DNA of 64,000 bases. It comes from Paramacrobiotus metropolitanus. Its lineage: Eukaryota > Tardigrada > Eutardigrada > Parachela > Macrobiotidae. Numbering within the stretch: the first letter of the stretch is position 1; every line of letters begins with the position of its first letter. The translations under genes and the position numbers were made by a program. The stretch spans positions 1-64,000 of the forward strand of contig NW_026570417.1 of the NCBI RefSeq assembly GCF_019649055.1. The letters are read 5' to 3'. A model generated the notes under the pieces. It did not search any database, was not told the origin of the DNA, and saw only the letters and a list, made by a program, of their open reading frames with translations. Positions 36,228 to 48,792 of the stretch are shown one piece after another.

Positions 36228-39200
36228 GGCAGGGTGTAAAACCTGGCAGTGGCACCTGCCAATGGCACTGCCAGTGGCATGGCATGCGGTAAAAACTGGA
36301 TACTCTGGCAACTGGCAAGCGATAAAAGCTGGCAGATGCCGCATAAAATGTGGCACAACGTATAAGCGGATTCGGCGCGTTTGGTCTACATACTGTATAT
36401 TATGGTAGATACTCTAGGCAGTATGTATGCAGTTCTCTTTCATTGTTTTAACGGTATTGACGATGCACAAAGTTTGCATTAAAGGACGCTCCGGCATATA
36501 AAATTTCAAAAGGTCACTTGCAGTTTGCCCTGTGCGCCAAGTACCACAAATACAATACAAAAGGATATAAACGTTCATTTAAAGACAATCGCGGTTCTTC
36601 CCGATTTAAGACGCACACCGCTGGAATATGCCTTGCAGTTGAGCATAGGGCTTTTTTTGCTCTGGTAAAAAGCTTTTAATAGAAGCCCAGCTCATCGACA
36701 AATACCACTATCTACATTAGGATTCTAGCTAAGTGTCTCCGCACACTCCTTTGGTGGCTTAAGTTATGACGATTAGTTCATTAAGTTAACGTCAGCGACT
36801 ACATAATTAGGCATCTGTCAAACCAGAAGAAAAACTGACGTGATTGTTTCTAAAAATTGTTAATATAAAAGTTACACAATACTGTGACAATAGTGAACTA
36901 CCGTATGCAGAGTTATAAGCAGTAAATCCAAACTAACATTTGCACGACTGCCCCTCTCCTGTAGACTAATAATTCAGAAACGAATAAGCAGTTCATGCAG
37001 TATGACGTTGCACTACTGATGAGTGGCAATGATTATACCCAAACTGAATTAGTATTTTTTTTGCACTGTATATACTTCAAGTATAAGGTATTAATTTCTA
37101 CATTAATTTTACAAATTTTGCACTGTACAGTACAGGCACATAACATTACCTGTTTCGGCTAATTTAGATCAAATGTTAAAACAACCGTGGCCATATTATT
37201 AGGCCAATCGTTTCTACTGCTTGATAACAATAATATACATATAGCGACAACAAAACTGCATATTTATCAACAGAAACACTAATATCGAAATGATTATTGG
37301 TACTAATACTAATGCTCCTACCTCTACAGCCATGTACATAATTGAAATATTCATGAAGCAAAGCAGTGTAATGCTATTTAAACACTCACACTATTCCCAG
37401 TAGCACTCAACGGCAGGCCATCAGTAATATTATGGACGACAAACAGTTTCGAGTCTTTGGACCGGAAAGAAAGCTCTAGTGCTATAACTGCTTGCAAACA
37501 TTACGGTCTGCAGGGAAAAAGATAGTCAGTTTATTGAGTGAAAACGCGGCCGCGTTTTTGTTCAAAAGTGTTTTGACTACCAACTACAGGCCAAAGTAAG
37601 CAAGGTCGTACATGGTGACTGTCTAATGTCTATCATGTTTTAATTTTTAATGTAGTGTCCTACAGTACCGGTCACTGGCTCGTATCAACTGTTCGCCGTA
37701 TACTTTCACATGAACTTTGCTGTTATTTCCAAAAAAAACCGGCGCCATTTATACGCGCACTTTTACATACGCACGGTAGCTCCACAAACAGCTAACCTTA
37801 TCTTCTTGTTTCGCTAACTGATTATTTTGCAGTTGTATTATATCGGCGAAAATAAACCATGCGACACAAGCAGCTGAACTGGAGCGCCGGTATATATACG
37901 TACTCTGTGCGTGTAAATTATATCCAGCTGTGCGGTGTGCATACGTTAAACGGACTTAAACCCTGTTGCCGAGTTGCGTTGAAGAGTTACATCTGACTCT
38001 AATTCTGGCGCTAATTTGTTTAGCACCGAACAATGCCAGCACTTGCTGTCACTGTCACGTTCTTGAAATACATATGAACTCTTTTAAATTGAATAGGAAA
38101 TTGAGAATCATAGGATCATAGTGACGCGCTACGAATAAACAAATTCGTTTAAGTCCGTATCTGCGTTCTCGGTGTTCGAGAATTCGACTACGATGCCAAT
38201 TTGGGTAAGCAGTACATTAAGTAACTTAATTTGTTTTTCCACCTCTTTTTGTCTCATTTATTATTGACATGCGCTTCTAATAAGTCTGAACACACTACAC
38301 CGTATTTTTAATATGCGTATTACAGCCTTAATAAAAAAATTTGGTGGTTCACGGACTAATTTGAAAGGTCCTACAAACAATAGATTTTGTACAGATCTGC
38401 TTGCAAATTTAGACAGGTAGGGTGATATTACTTGTACAGAGTACACTGTACCACGCAAGTACGCAAGCGTCAAGTTTACTCCAAAGACTAACTGTGTACT
38501 GTATGCATAATTTTGAGTTGGCTAGAAAGGCAACGGTTTTAGACGCAGGGCTGCATAACACTAATAATGCGCGGTATTTGCATGTACAATACCCTGAGTG
38601 TGTTTAGTATGCACGGTCCCATCCCATGCTAGTTGGAACATATTCGTCATCTGGTTGTATTTGTGAAGCAAAGCTGGATTGTACATATTGCGAAATAAAG
38701 CCTCTAACGTTAACTGAGATGATGTAATAATTGTAAGTAACAACAAGTTAACAATCAGCTATTTATGTTATTATTACGAGTAGTTTTTCACTACTCACAA
38801 GCATTCGTGCTGATATGTAGCTGGCGCACAGTATTAACTTCTAAATGCCTTTACATTTTAACATGGAAAAATTAGAGAAACACATAAATACGCCAGATGT
38901 ACGAAGAACATAACACGCGCACCCTAAAAACAAAAACGTTAAAGCGTTCTGACATTCGGAGCGAGTGTTGAATGCTTTTATCCTTCGAATACTCGTAGTC
39001 TGAAAAGTATTGTTACCGAATACCAAGCAACATTACAAAGTTCGCCGTGGCAGATTACATTGCGTACTTCCAAGCCATCAGACAACTTTGATGATGTGCA
39101 CTTTATTTCAGTAGCGCGATAACAATTTTAAGATCTAATTACGGTACCGTAATTAGATCTTAAATTGTTATCGCGCTACTGAAATAATGTTGTCACCGGT

Positions 39201-39891
39201 GACAACTTGATTCTTATTTCTTGCTATTGAGTACACTGCAATCACAGTTCCTACTGCAATCACAGCGGCGCCGGTTAACATCATACAGTTACGCTTGTAA
39301 CGCCCTGTAGACATGGTTTCTTAAATTATTTGTACACAGGATAAATCCCAGGTTACAACCAGCCTAAGCTGCCTGTGTGCTGAATCGCCTACCGTGCCAG
39401 TACCGTGCTTAAAACTGTACTGTAATTAATTAACGCATTAAAGCACCACGTTAAAATGCAGTTAAAATGCATCTATTCCAGCTATGTATATTAAAGCCGG
39501 CATGCTTCTCTTCCAGCGTTGTGCCTTCAGGACGTGTTACGAATGTATTTTGACACGGCTCTTCGTTTCGGTACTTCGCGCTCACAGCAAGGTGCAAAGT
39601 TGACCTTTCAGAGTTTCATTTCATACTTTCGCGAATTTACGCACTTTGTGCACGGTCGATGCTGTTAGCACTATCCGGCTATCCGGCCTATTTATGTTCT
39701 AGCAAGAGTTTCAAGGATATGCACTACAGATACACCAAACTCTCCGAACCCGCTTATACGTGGTGCAACATTTTATGTAGCATCTGCCAGCTTTTATCGC
39801 TTGCCAGTTGCCAGAGTGTCCAGTTTTTATCGCATGCCATGCCACTGGCAGTGCCATTGGCAGGTGCCACTGCCAGGCTTTACACCCTGCC
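36228..39891. mobile_element. 3.66 kb non-autonomous element with 150-base inverted ends and 9-base target duplication
   Basis: Ends GGCAGGGTGTAAA at 36228 and its complement ending at 39891 are inverted repeats of about 150-155 bases with roughly ten differences. CATCGAAGG flanks both sides (36219-36227 and 39892-39900). A 9-base duplication with long inverted ends starting GG fits Mutator-like (MULE) elements, less well Merlin. The ends carry their own short inverted motif, TGGCAGTGGCACC / CCACTGGCAGTGCC. The interior has no frame above about 70 codons, so no transposase; it holds an 81-base palindrome at 39105-39185. It is inserted in the last exon of the MACPF gene, and the exon frame is the same on both sides. 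Confidence 0.9.
39105..39185. repeat. 81-base near-perfect palindrome
   Basis: ATTTCAGTAGCGCGATAACA leads to a GGTACC centre and is mirrored to TGTTATCGCGCTACTGAAAT, with a single unpaired T. Arms are about 40 bases. It sits inside the 3.66 kb element, about 0.7 kb from its right end. Confidence 0.9.
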
Positions 39892-40580
39892 CATCGAAGG
39901 ACAGTGCGCGCAATCCCACGTTGTAGACGATATTCTTACCACCCAACACCACAACGGTGAAATGCCGCGGGACGTGGTGCGAAGTCCCAGTTGCAGTGGC
40001 CGTATAGTACCCCGTAGTGGCGTTCACACTCCAGCAGTTTCCCTCTTGTGTCCGGGTGGAGATTAGCGGGATGCCACTGTAGTTGTGCAGACCGGATCGT
40101 AGCTCGACAACAACATCATTCGGCGTTTTATCGGCATCGTAAGGGGCAGTCTGTGCCCATACAGCTCCGCTCGCCATCCCGATTCCAGACACCTCTTGGG
40201 GAATGAACAAAAGCGGTTCCATGTAGGTCACAGCACCCACGGCGAAGAGCGCCGACGGACTGCGGAGTACCAGCGGGTGGTACCCGACGGCTTCGACAAT
40301 CAGGTGGTAGTTGTCCGATCGGGGGAGAGTCAACGAAAATTCACCGTAGGCGTTGACGGCCACCGCGAGTTGTTCCAACGGCTGATCTGAGTCGTCGCGG
40401 ATAGTGATGCCGATGACCGTTGTATTGATAGCCCATAAAGTGTCCGCGTCACGGCACTGCCAGTGTACGGTGGCCTTGGACAGCTGCTTCCTGATAAAGT
40501 CTACGAAAATAACAATTAATGAAAATTTGTTTTTTGTTTAAGTGATAATAATAATTATCGTTTTTGTACAATGTACATAC

Positions 40581-40698
40581 AAGCTTATGCACAAGATTAA
40601 TAAGACGTTATCGAGCTTTCTAATGTAAGCAATTAGAAACTGGGTTGTTCCACGTTAAAAAATTTGTTAGTTTTTAGTAATCTTGTGCACAAGCTTGT
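40581..40698. repeat. Small inverted repeat in a MACPF intron
   Basis: ACAAGCTTATGCACAAGATTA at 40581 is mirrored near 40678-40698 (one mismatch). It lies in the intron between 40500 and 40906 and may be a tiny MITE or an intronic hairpin. Confidence 0.6.
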
Positions 40699-43297
40699 GC
40701 AGCAGTAAAAGTAAACAGTACGACTGTACGAGTAGCAGCATAACACTAAAATAGTAATTATCACGTAATTAGTTTCTTAAAGGTTTTCGTCACATGGAAC
40801 AGCGCGGAGAATACTGTGTTTCTGGTGTCCGGTGCGCGAATCTTATTGTGAAATTATGCGGAATGCGATAAAGGTCGCAGTATATTATTAAAATTTGATA
40901 CTTACCACGCTTTAACGCTTTGGATTGAGTCATAAGTTCAACAGCCGCATGTTCTCCACTAGCGCAGCTGTCCATGACAGTATCCAGTTTCTTTAGCACG
41001 TGACTCTCTTCCTCGACGGCCAACGGTGTCGGTGTCACCGGCGCCGCCGGACGCGCCAAGATATTCCGTGCCGTTACATAGTCCGCCACGGCGTCTTCCA
41101 GAAGGTTTCGGAACTCTTCCAAAAATGTTGTATTCTCGAACTTCTGGCAGCGGCTGGAGAGCAGTGACTGGCTGACAGCCAGCGGGGTGAAGTACGAGCT
41201 GATGTTCCGGAGGTGCAGTTTAATGGGCCGCAGGGCCGGCGCCGTCACTACCGTCTCCGGAGCGAAAAGCATGGTGCCGTTGACGGGTTGACGGAAAGCG
41301 ATGGTACGGTTCAGCGTGACGTTCCCATAGGTGACGCCCTCAATGATGTGGGTGCCGAATTTGCGGATGAAGTGCGTGTACTCCACAGCATCGTAGAAAT
41401 CGGGAAGAGAGCAGGCGGCAGAAATCAGTCGCGGGTCCAGTAAAAGATCATCCGCGTGGTACGACAGACGGGATTGCATGACCAGATATCCCGTCACTTC
41501 ATCGCTGATCGTGGCTTCTTCGGTCAGAAACTGCTTCAGACGCTTTGAGGTGACACTGCGAATGCCAGCATTAATGGAAATTTTCTCCTGCAAAATTGAT
41601 TTTATATTAGGATTTAATTTGCTCAGCATTTAATAACAGCGTTGACGCTGATGACGCTTGATTTTCACGAGCAAGCTTGCTACTATTAAAATATACATGA
41701 AAATACAGGTCCATTGATAGCAGCGCACTTGATCTAATCTACTGATTTTGTTCCTTAAATGAAATCGGGAAGAGAGCATGCGGCCTGAGCAAATCAAGAA
41801 GAGGTCATGCACCGAATTATAGATATAGAGGACTGATATTCAAAATATTAAAGAAATTTTGGTAATGTGAATCAGTTCTACTTAATTATACGTATTGAAA
41901 ATAAATTAATGATCTATTTTAACATGGGTAATAATAAAAATTGAACAAAATACCAGAAATTTACAGGCGCCGTTGCCAGTTAATTTAACCGAAATCAATG
42001 GAAAAGAGGAAAACCTACATTAGGAACATCTTTAAAATCAAGCGATTCCAGCACAGCGCTGTGGTGATCATCGGCGGAAGTGAAGACGTGCTTCTCGGAG
42101 ATTTTCAGCCCCGGACCCATCACCGTGCACTGATTGACAGCATTGCAGCGACTGGAGGCCGTACAGCGGCGAAAGTGCAGGAGCGAATCACCGAGATGGA
42201 TTCCCGCTTGGAAGTTCTCCGCGAAGGGATCGGCGCGGGTGACGTCGAAGCCGTGTCCGATGAGGGAAGGGTTTTGTTCCGGTAGGCAGGAGTTCGGTTG
42301 CCGACTTTGAATGGCCATGATCTGGCTGCGGATTTCTGTTGGCCACGGGATGGACTGGACGGCCGAAGGTATCAGGTTATCCGATGCAGATTGCGTGCTG
42401 TAGTCGGCGATGGCGCGCTGCAGATTGTTGCGGATGGATTTCACCCAACTAGATTTCGAGGGCTTATCCATGCCGGCAAATAGTTCTCTGTATTATGAAA
42501 ATGTGGTCAGCCAACATGCAAAAGAATGAAAATATAGATTATGTAATAAACTATATATAAAACTAAAAAGATAAAAATTGACAAAAATCTATGTACTGGA
42601 GAATTTAATTTAATAAATACATAAAAGTAGACACAAACTCAAAATAAATAAATATTAATGATTTCCTATAGCACGCCTACTTGCAGCCGTCCACTAGCGA
42701 GTTCGTAAGCGCCTTTTCAGCTATCAGCCTTGGAAGCTCCAGCAGCTGTGTGGGCATGTATTTACGCTCAGCCGATTCGGTGACGATGACCCCAGCTAGA
42801 TCGCGTTGGATTACATCGTATGCGGCCTTTTGCATGACGGTCTCGGTGATATTGGCCAGTACGAGTTCGTCGGCTAAAACGGCAGTGTCTCCCGTAAAGG
42901 TCATTCCGGACTCAACAAACTGGCGGAAAATGGTCTTCGGTTCGATGAAAACTCGCTGGCGGCGCATATCGACGAGTTGCAGTTGCTGGACCACGTGCGT
43001 CCCAAAGCGATTTAACACATGGAGGTAGTCGTCCGCGTTGTACTCCACCGGAAGTTTGCACACTGTATGCGCAAACTCTTCCGTTAGTGGGACCTGTTTG
43101 AGGATGTTCTAGTTCAACTTGGCTTCTTTTAGAATGGACACGGTAAGAAAATCCACAAAAAGCAGGCCTTCAGTCAAATGGAGGCGCACACCGTCCAGCT
43201 CCGAAGTAAGCAACCCAAGACCTTTCGTCACGTCGCTCTAAAAACAGTACACTTGGATTAATGAATTATAATTGCAACGCATTTATTTATAGGGTGA

Positions 43298-43954
43298 CAC
43301 TATAGGCACCCCAAAAACCCCCGTTTACTTTAGGCACCCCTTTTCCGCACCCCGTTAATTAAAGGCACCCTTATCTTATTAATGATTCTTTCGTACACCC
43401 TGTTGTTTATAGGCACCCCTATGAAACTTTAACATAATTGTAGTGTTCGAACCTCGATACGGTAACTGATCGCCCAAGTATTGTGAAGCAGATAAGTACT
43501 GTTCTTAAGGATATTACAAAAACGTAAACAAATCTTGTAAACAATGTTAAGCATATATTAGCAGAACGTAAACACTGCAATAATTTTGTGGACCATTAGG
43601 AGGCCACCCGGTGTCCGAAGAGCCGACAGAAAACCGGCATCTGAAATTCCGATTGCGAAACGAAACATCAAAATTATCGCGGACGATGCCACCCTCATTA
43701 GATCTAACTCATCTAAGGTGGCAGATCAGCCTCATCATCCGATCATCGGATGAGCCTGATTTTTTCTGTATTCGAGTATCTATGAGATTGACGCACGAAT
43801 ACGAATTCTGTATTCGAATTATGTTATTAAAGGGTCCTGTAAAATACATTGACAGGGTATTTCTATTTAATAAACAGAAAAGGGTGTCTATTAAATACGG
43901 GGTGCGAATAGAGGTGCCTATAATAAACGAGGGTGTAAGGGGGTGCCTGTAGTG
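43298..43954. mobile_element. CACTA-type non-autonomous element
   Basis: The 657-base element begins CACTATAGGCACCCC and ends with the reverse complement of CACTACAGGCACCCCC. CACTA ends define the CMC/EnSpm superfamily. Both ends have arrays of degenerate AGGCACCCC units every 15-30 bases, in opposite orientations, which is the expected subterminal structure. I cannot see the expected 2-3 base duplication clearly. A hairpin lies at about 43727-43765. Open frames inside are not coding. Confidence 0.7.
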
Positions 43955-44550
43955 ATTTCCTTATTTATAACTGAATTGCCATTTTCATAAGTATTGTACC
44001 ATTTTTATTTTCTTCGCACCAGGTCTACCAAACAACAACTGAATATACTCGTAGAAGTAAGGAGACTGCCAAATATAGCAATCATATGGCTGTGCAGTGT
44101 ACGTAAGCATATGACCTGTACTCGGAAAAGATCAGTCATAATCGCGTGAATACGCAACTGTAAAATAAGTACATACTGGAGGAGATCACGTAAATTTATT
44201 ACGGATTGTTTTTAAGACTAAACGTAATGGTAGCAGTAAATGTTTATACTATAACCAAATCACTTGTACAGTTACCACAGCTGGAGCCCAGAGTACAACA
44301 AGTAATTTGAAAAAATGATAAATTAATATAAATTCTTCATCTACAGTATATATATGTACTCTCTAGACGTTATCAGGCCGGGGTATTGTGTTGAAAGCCC
44401 TCGTTTCTCTCTACAGTACTTTCTAGTACACTGGTTGAAATTAAAAAAGCAAGCAAATATACCGGTGCCATATTTTGCATCTAGTTTGCGTCAGTTTTTT
44501 ATTTACGGAAGTTAATCCTGCAGACATTTTTTAATGTACACTCAATAATA
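43955..44550. other. Non-coding DNA, nothing recognised
   Basis: AT-rich region between the CACTA element and the 3' end of copy B. If the MACPF gene once had 5' exons they are not recognisable here. Confidence 0.35.
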
Positions 44551-46432
44551 TTAAGTGTAATCAATGTTTACCGGCATCCATAGCGCTAATCCCAAGGTGG
44601 TTTTGACGTATCGCTGATAATCGGCAAAGGTGGGCACCGGGATCGTCACGTGGTTGACTTTCTTCTTCCCGTTGATCTGCGCGCACGCAGCATACAGCGG
44701 ACAGGTAGCGTTCTCCGGGTACGTGAGTTGCAGCAGGTTATTAGTGAATGTTATGCTGTTCTTGGTCAATCCCGGATCCGAGTACATCGAGAAGGGGTTG
44801 GCGTGCATTATATCGTAGCTGACGCCGAGAAACCGCACGATCGGAGAAAACGCCGGTTCGCTTGTGGCCGCATCGGGGTTGGCAGGCAGTACTAGTGGCG
44901 CGGACATGAATAACGAGCGGAAAGGCGCGAATATGTCAACCCCAGAGACGGTTTTGCTGACTGGACTCGTTGACTTTTTCGTGGTCTGTGAAGAACAGCA
45001 AATTACATACGTAAGTCATACATCAACAAGATGCAATAAATTTCCGATTAAGCGGTACCGGGATTTCCCGGTGCGCAGCTGTATGTGCCGGGATGTCAGT
45101 GGTCGGTATCTGTCGACTCGTATGTCGTTGCGCTGCGAGGGGTGAGGGAGAAGGATCGGGAGCGGCCTCGCCCATAAGGTCGCCAGGCTACGAAATATTA
45201 ATTCATGGATATATATGCAGCACTATCTGTACATGCAACGCACACAGCGCGAAAAACGGAGGAGAACATACCCTGGCCGCGGTGGTTGCAATAATCTCCG
45301 TTATGGCCGACTCGATAGGACTGTTCGCCATCTTCCATCCATCCCTACACGGAACAGAATACCGTACGCTATCACAGAAATGTGCTACGACCCTTCATGT
45401 AACAGGTCTGGTTAACTTTCCATGGCCGTTTTACTCGTTAATATGATTTAGAAAATGCGACGAAAATTACGTAAATGCTCTTGTATCGTAATACGACTAC
45501 ACGTACCGGTAATGTGCACTAGTAAAAAAAATTATTTTCGAAGTTACTAGGCACAAAAAGTAAATGTGCGCGATCAAGGAATAGTACAGTTACCATCTGC
45601 GAAGCACTGAAGATACTGTTTCCTGATTGTTACTTCATTTATCTATTGATTTATCTCATACTGTTTTTCCGCTGCCGGCTGGTGAGTTGCAACGGGTCTG
45701 TCACCGGAGGTGGTTGGGATGGGATCAATCGGTGATGGGCTCGGTTCGTTCTATCATTGATAAGAGCATTATAAGAACATGTACAGTAAGTGTGTATATG
45801 CCGCTTCTAGTTTTTGCGATTTTAAAACATATGCAAAAAACTGTATGTTGGCCATACCATGAGAAACTAAAACGAAAGACTGATTTTTAAAGGGCGACAA
45901 AGATACGGTTAGCAGTGCGTACGTCATAGGCATAATCAATCGTCAACCCATTTCTACCATATATTAGACGCGGCACAGAGAAACCATTTTATTTAAATTA
46001 ATACAACATCTCGGCATTTATTGTAAATTGGTTAATGATATCATCATTATTATAATCAATGTTAGTGGTTGTAAATTACAGACTGTATTAGCAATATTTG
46101 AACAGATAGAGATGAACATGCATCGCTCACAAAAGTACTTTTAAATAGGAAATCTGCAATAGCAAGTATATTATCAATAGACAATTTAGAGAGACGCCAC
46201 TCATGCCAGTTGAGTAATTTTTTGACCAAAAACTTGGCAGTATGTACAAGCAAACAGTAAACCCATTTCCGGCAGTACTGACCATTGTATTGTCACTCGG
46301 CGGATACCTCGCAAATGTTCCATAGCGAGAGGTCGGTGGTGCACCGGTATCAGGATTTTCCGTGGGTGATCCACAGACAAGGATGATCCCACAAAGGGCA
46401 ACTGCCAGGAAGGTATCAACGTTCACCCACAT
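44551..46432 (-). CDS. Secreted Thr/Ser/Pro-rich family protein, copy B
   Basis: Exons 46432-46283, 45750-45662, 45344-45272, 45187-45059 and 44985-44551; all are GT-AG and the phases agree (0, 2, 0, 0). Exon 1 encodes a signal peptide (FLAVALCGIILVCG). The middle exons are Pro/Ser/Thr/Ala-rich and low complexity, mucin-like. The last exon encodes the conserved end: VSGVDIFAPFRSLFMSAP, VRFLGVSYDIM, then a stretch found only in this copy with two Cys (CPLYAAC) and a possible N-glycosylation site (NAT), ending at the TAA at 44551. About 290 residues. No transmembrane segment beyond the signal, so likely secreted. Family function is unknown to me. It lies downstream of a shared CCAAT-bearing module. 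Confidence 0.7.
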
Positions 46433-46599
46433 CTTGTCCGTTCTTGAAAAGGGGAAAGTGTGGATAATGGGAAAATATTATCTGTAAAAACAACACTATA
46501 TATATCAGTGAAAACGTGATTTTGCTACGGAAAACTGATCTGCAGAAGAATAAAGGGCACAGAATATTAAGGGAATAAAATTAACAACTTTACCGTTAT

Positions 46600-47260
46600 G
46601 CAGGATACAAATTCGTGGTTTCGATCTACGCTAACTTGTAACTTTCAGCAGATAAGAAATCTTCAACGTGTAAAACTGACAACTGACATTAGTGTTGATC
46701 GTTTTCCCGTAACGAAGTGATGAACAACCGGGACCAGTAAGTAGCGTGTCCAACTGCCGGTTTTTGATTGGTCGATTTCTCGGCGTTAATAAGAACAGTG
46801 CAGAAGAGATCTATCTCTTTGTTTTCCACATGAAATTGCTAAAGAAATCCTTTTACGTACAGAGTACAGTAAGTACTGCAGTCTCCAGCAGTCCAGCTCG
46901 TCTGATTTTTTTAAAATTTTTTCTCTGAGTTTTAAGCGAAAAAAACGAAAACGTGCGCTATATACTCTAGGATTGTGGAGCGGCGAGGCGAAGCAGTTCC
47001 GACCGTTTTGTTACATCGGTTACGGCCATTTACGCATTGGTGCGGTCGGTGGTTGGGCACGCCACGCTTTTGTACCGTTATGTAAGGGGCGACGAAGAGA
47101 ACGAAAGTGTCCATTTCGATTTTGGGTGTACTTTCGGCCAGCGAACGATGATGCGCTTCGAATTCCTTCGTCTATTGTTCTCTTCGGTTGATGGCAGCCA
47201 TGCCAACACAACCACAGGAAGATTTATTTATTTTGCATTTATTTATTTATCCGCTAGCTA
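46600..47260 (-). promoter_or_regulatory. Shared upstream module of copy B with CCAAT box
   Basis: CTGCCGGTTTTTGATTGGTC at about 46753 (CCAAT on the gene strand) lies about 330 bases upstream of the copy B ATG, as in copies A and C. The distal part (GGGCACGCCACGCTTTTGTA at 47056 to the TTTATTTATTT tract at 47240) also matches them. Confidence 0.55.
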
Positions 47261-47279
47261 CAGATCGAAAGTTTAATCT

Positions 47280-48780
47280 GCGCCTGCTGTTGTTGAAATT
47301 TGTTATTTCTAGGTTTGTTTAAATAATAATTACTTTGTTGTTAAATGGCAGCAGTGCGACAACCGGAAGAATAATACGAGTATTATTTGTTGATTCGTAA
47401 GATATGTTGAGTTGAATTTTTTCATGATTGTCATTTATTTTAATTACGGTAATTACGGTTGATCGAGCGTGCTCACTTTCTTGAAATCATGATTACACTA
47501 TGTATAATATTACGTACTGTATTTTTTTTTACCTATTTACACTACAGTAATAATATTATCATGAACTTCCAGTGCAGAAGATCATCGACAGTGTCCTTTA
47601 CGCTTGTTTCTTCGCCGGTTTCCTGTTTTCTGGAATTTCGATTATTACGTTCTTTCAAATTTGTCCTTAAAACATTTTTTAGGGTTTCCATGTATCTGTA
47701 CTGTATTAAATTTCAAAGGAACACAGAAAACGTTAAGATTTTTAAAAATTATGCCATACAATACTAGTATCTCTTTCTGCTAAAGCGGGGTGTACAGACG
47801 TGGTGATCATTCGTACGTGTATACGTAAATATCGTAATTATGCGAATATGCGCAGTTATAGTCTCTGCCGGTATAATATTACCGGTTGCATTAATTTTAA
47901 CAGTGTTGGCACAAAAACGATTAAAAAGTGAATACGTTTAAAAAATTTCATTAAGTACATTTTGCACATGTACTGTATGCGCTTATAAAATTAGTGTTAC
48001 ACTCGTCACCTGTAAATTACAGATACAGATATAAGCTTTTTCAAACGCAGATGATAAGAATTATTATTAATTATCGTAATCCGTGCTGATTAGCGTCTAG
48101 TTTAATGAAAGTTTAGTATTAACGTTATATATGTAATAGGACAATGGGAAAGTTTGAAATTATTATACTAATTTTTCATGGCTTTTATTAATGTATCAAA
48201 ATATTAGGCTGCTCCAGTATATACCGCTACAACCTAAATATAAATTTATTTACCATAAATTCAGCTGCTACGCTTCGATCATGCAGTGCCCACCGAAAAC
48301 GAGTGCACTCCTAGTTTGACTTTAATTATTGTACTAACAATAAAATAGTACGAAGTACTTATAAAAGTAAAGTAAAATTATGGATAACTAGTAAAAAGCT
48401 AATAGAATACAACGTATAGGTAGCTGTAGTTAGAATACCGTATGTACCGCACTATCAATTTTATTCGAATGATGACATCGTAATTTAACGGCAGAAACAC
48501 GACAAGCACTAAAACATTTTAAACGCTGTCATGTCGTATTACGAAACAAAACAAAATGTTTTGTTCTGTATGTATTTTTTCGGCAGTCACCTGTTTTTGC
48601 CGGCTGATATTAATTATCAGACGGTAAAAACAGATTAAACAGCCAAAAAAATAAGTACAGAACAAGGTACAACATGCACATGATCAAGTGTTGGTGATTG
48701 TGGCGTAATCATGCAGCGCCAGAGAACAGAACACATAATAATTATAAAAACAAGAGTATGATGGATGCGCCGTCGTTGGC
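47280..48780. other. AT-rich intergenic DNA, nothing recognised
   Basis: No domain-bearing frame. A GCCGGCTGATATTAATTATC-like inverted region near 48540-48660 (CTGTTTTTGCCGG...CGGTAAAAACAG) is the only structure noticed. Confidence 0.4.
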
Positions 48781-48792
48781 ATCCGCCGTCGT

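Larger units (their letters stand above)
35767..43237 (-). pseudogene. MACPF/perforin-like-domain gene, interrupted by a transposon and an in-frame stop
   Basis: Exons on the minus strand: 43237-42681, 42487-42019, 41587-40906, and a last exon 40500-39892 continuing at 36227-35767 beyond an inserted element. All junctions are GT-AG and in phase. The first exon has NRFGTHVVQ, the MACPF signature, with a TAG at 43111-43109 inside the frame. Exon 2 has GHGFDVTRADPF, the start of a second MACPF domain, whose signature RKFGTHIIEG is in exon 3. The last exon is a beta-rich C-terminal region. The first MACPF domain's N-terminal half is not found upstream. MACPF proteins assemble membrane pores or serve in development and immunity; the role here is unknown. 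Two independent lesions argue this allele is not making full-length protein. Confidence 0.8.

Noticed and set aside
36228..39891. hAT assignment for the 3.66 kb element based on its CAGGGTG sequence
   Set aside because: The 8 bases beside CAGGGTG do not match on the two sides; the exact duplication is 9 bases and the element starts GGCAGGG.
43611..43952. 113-codon plus-strand frame
   Set aside because: It lies in the CACTA element and its end is made of the subterminal repeats.
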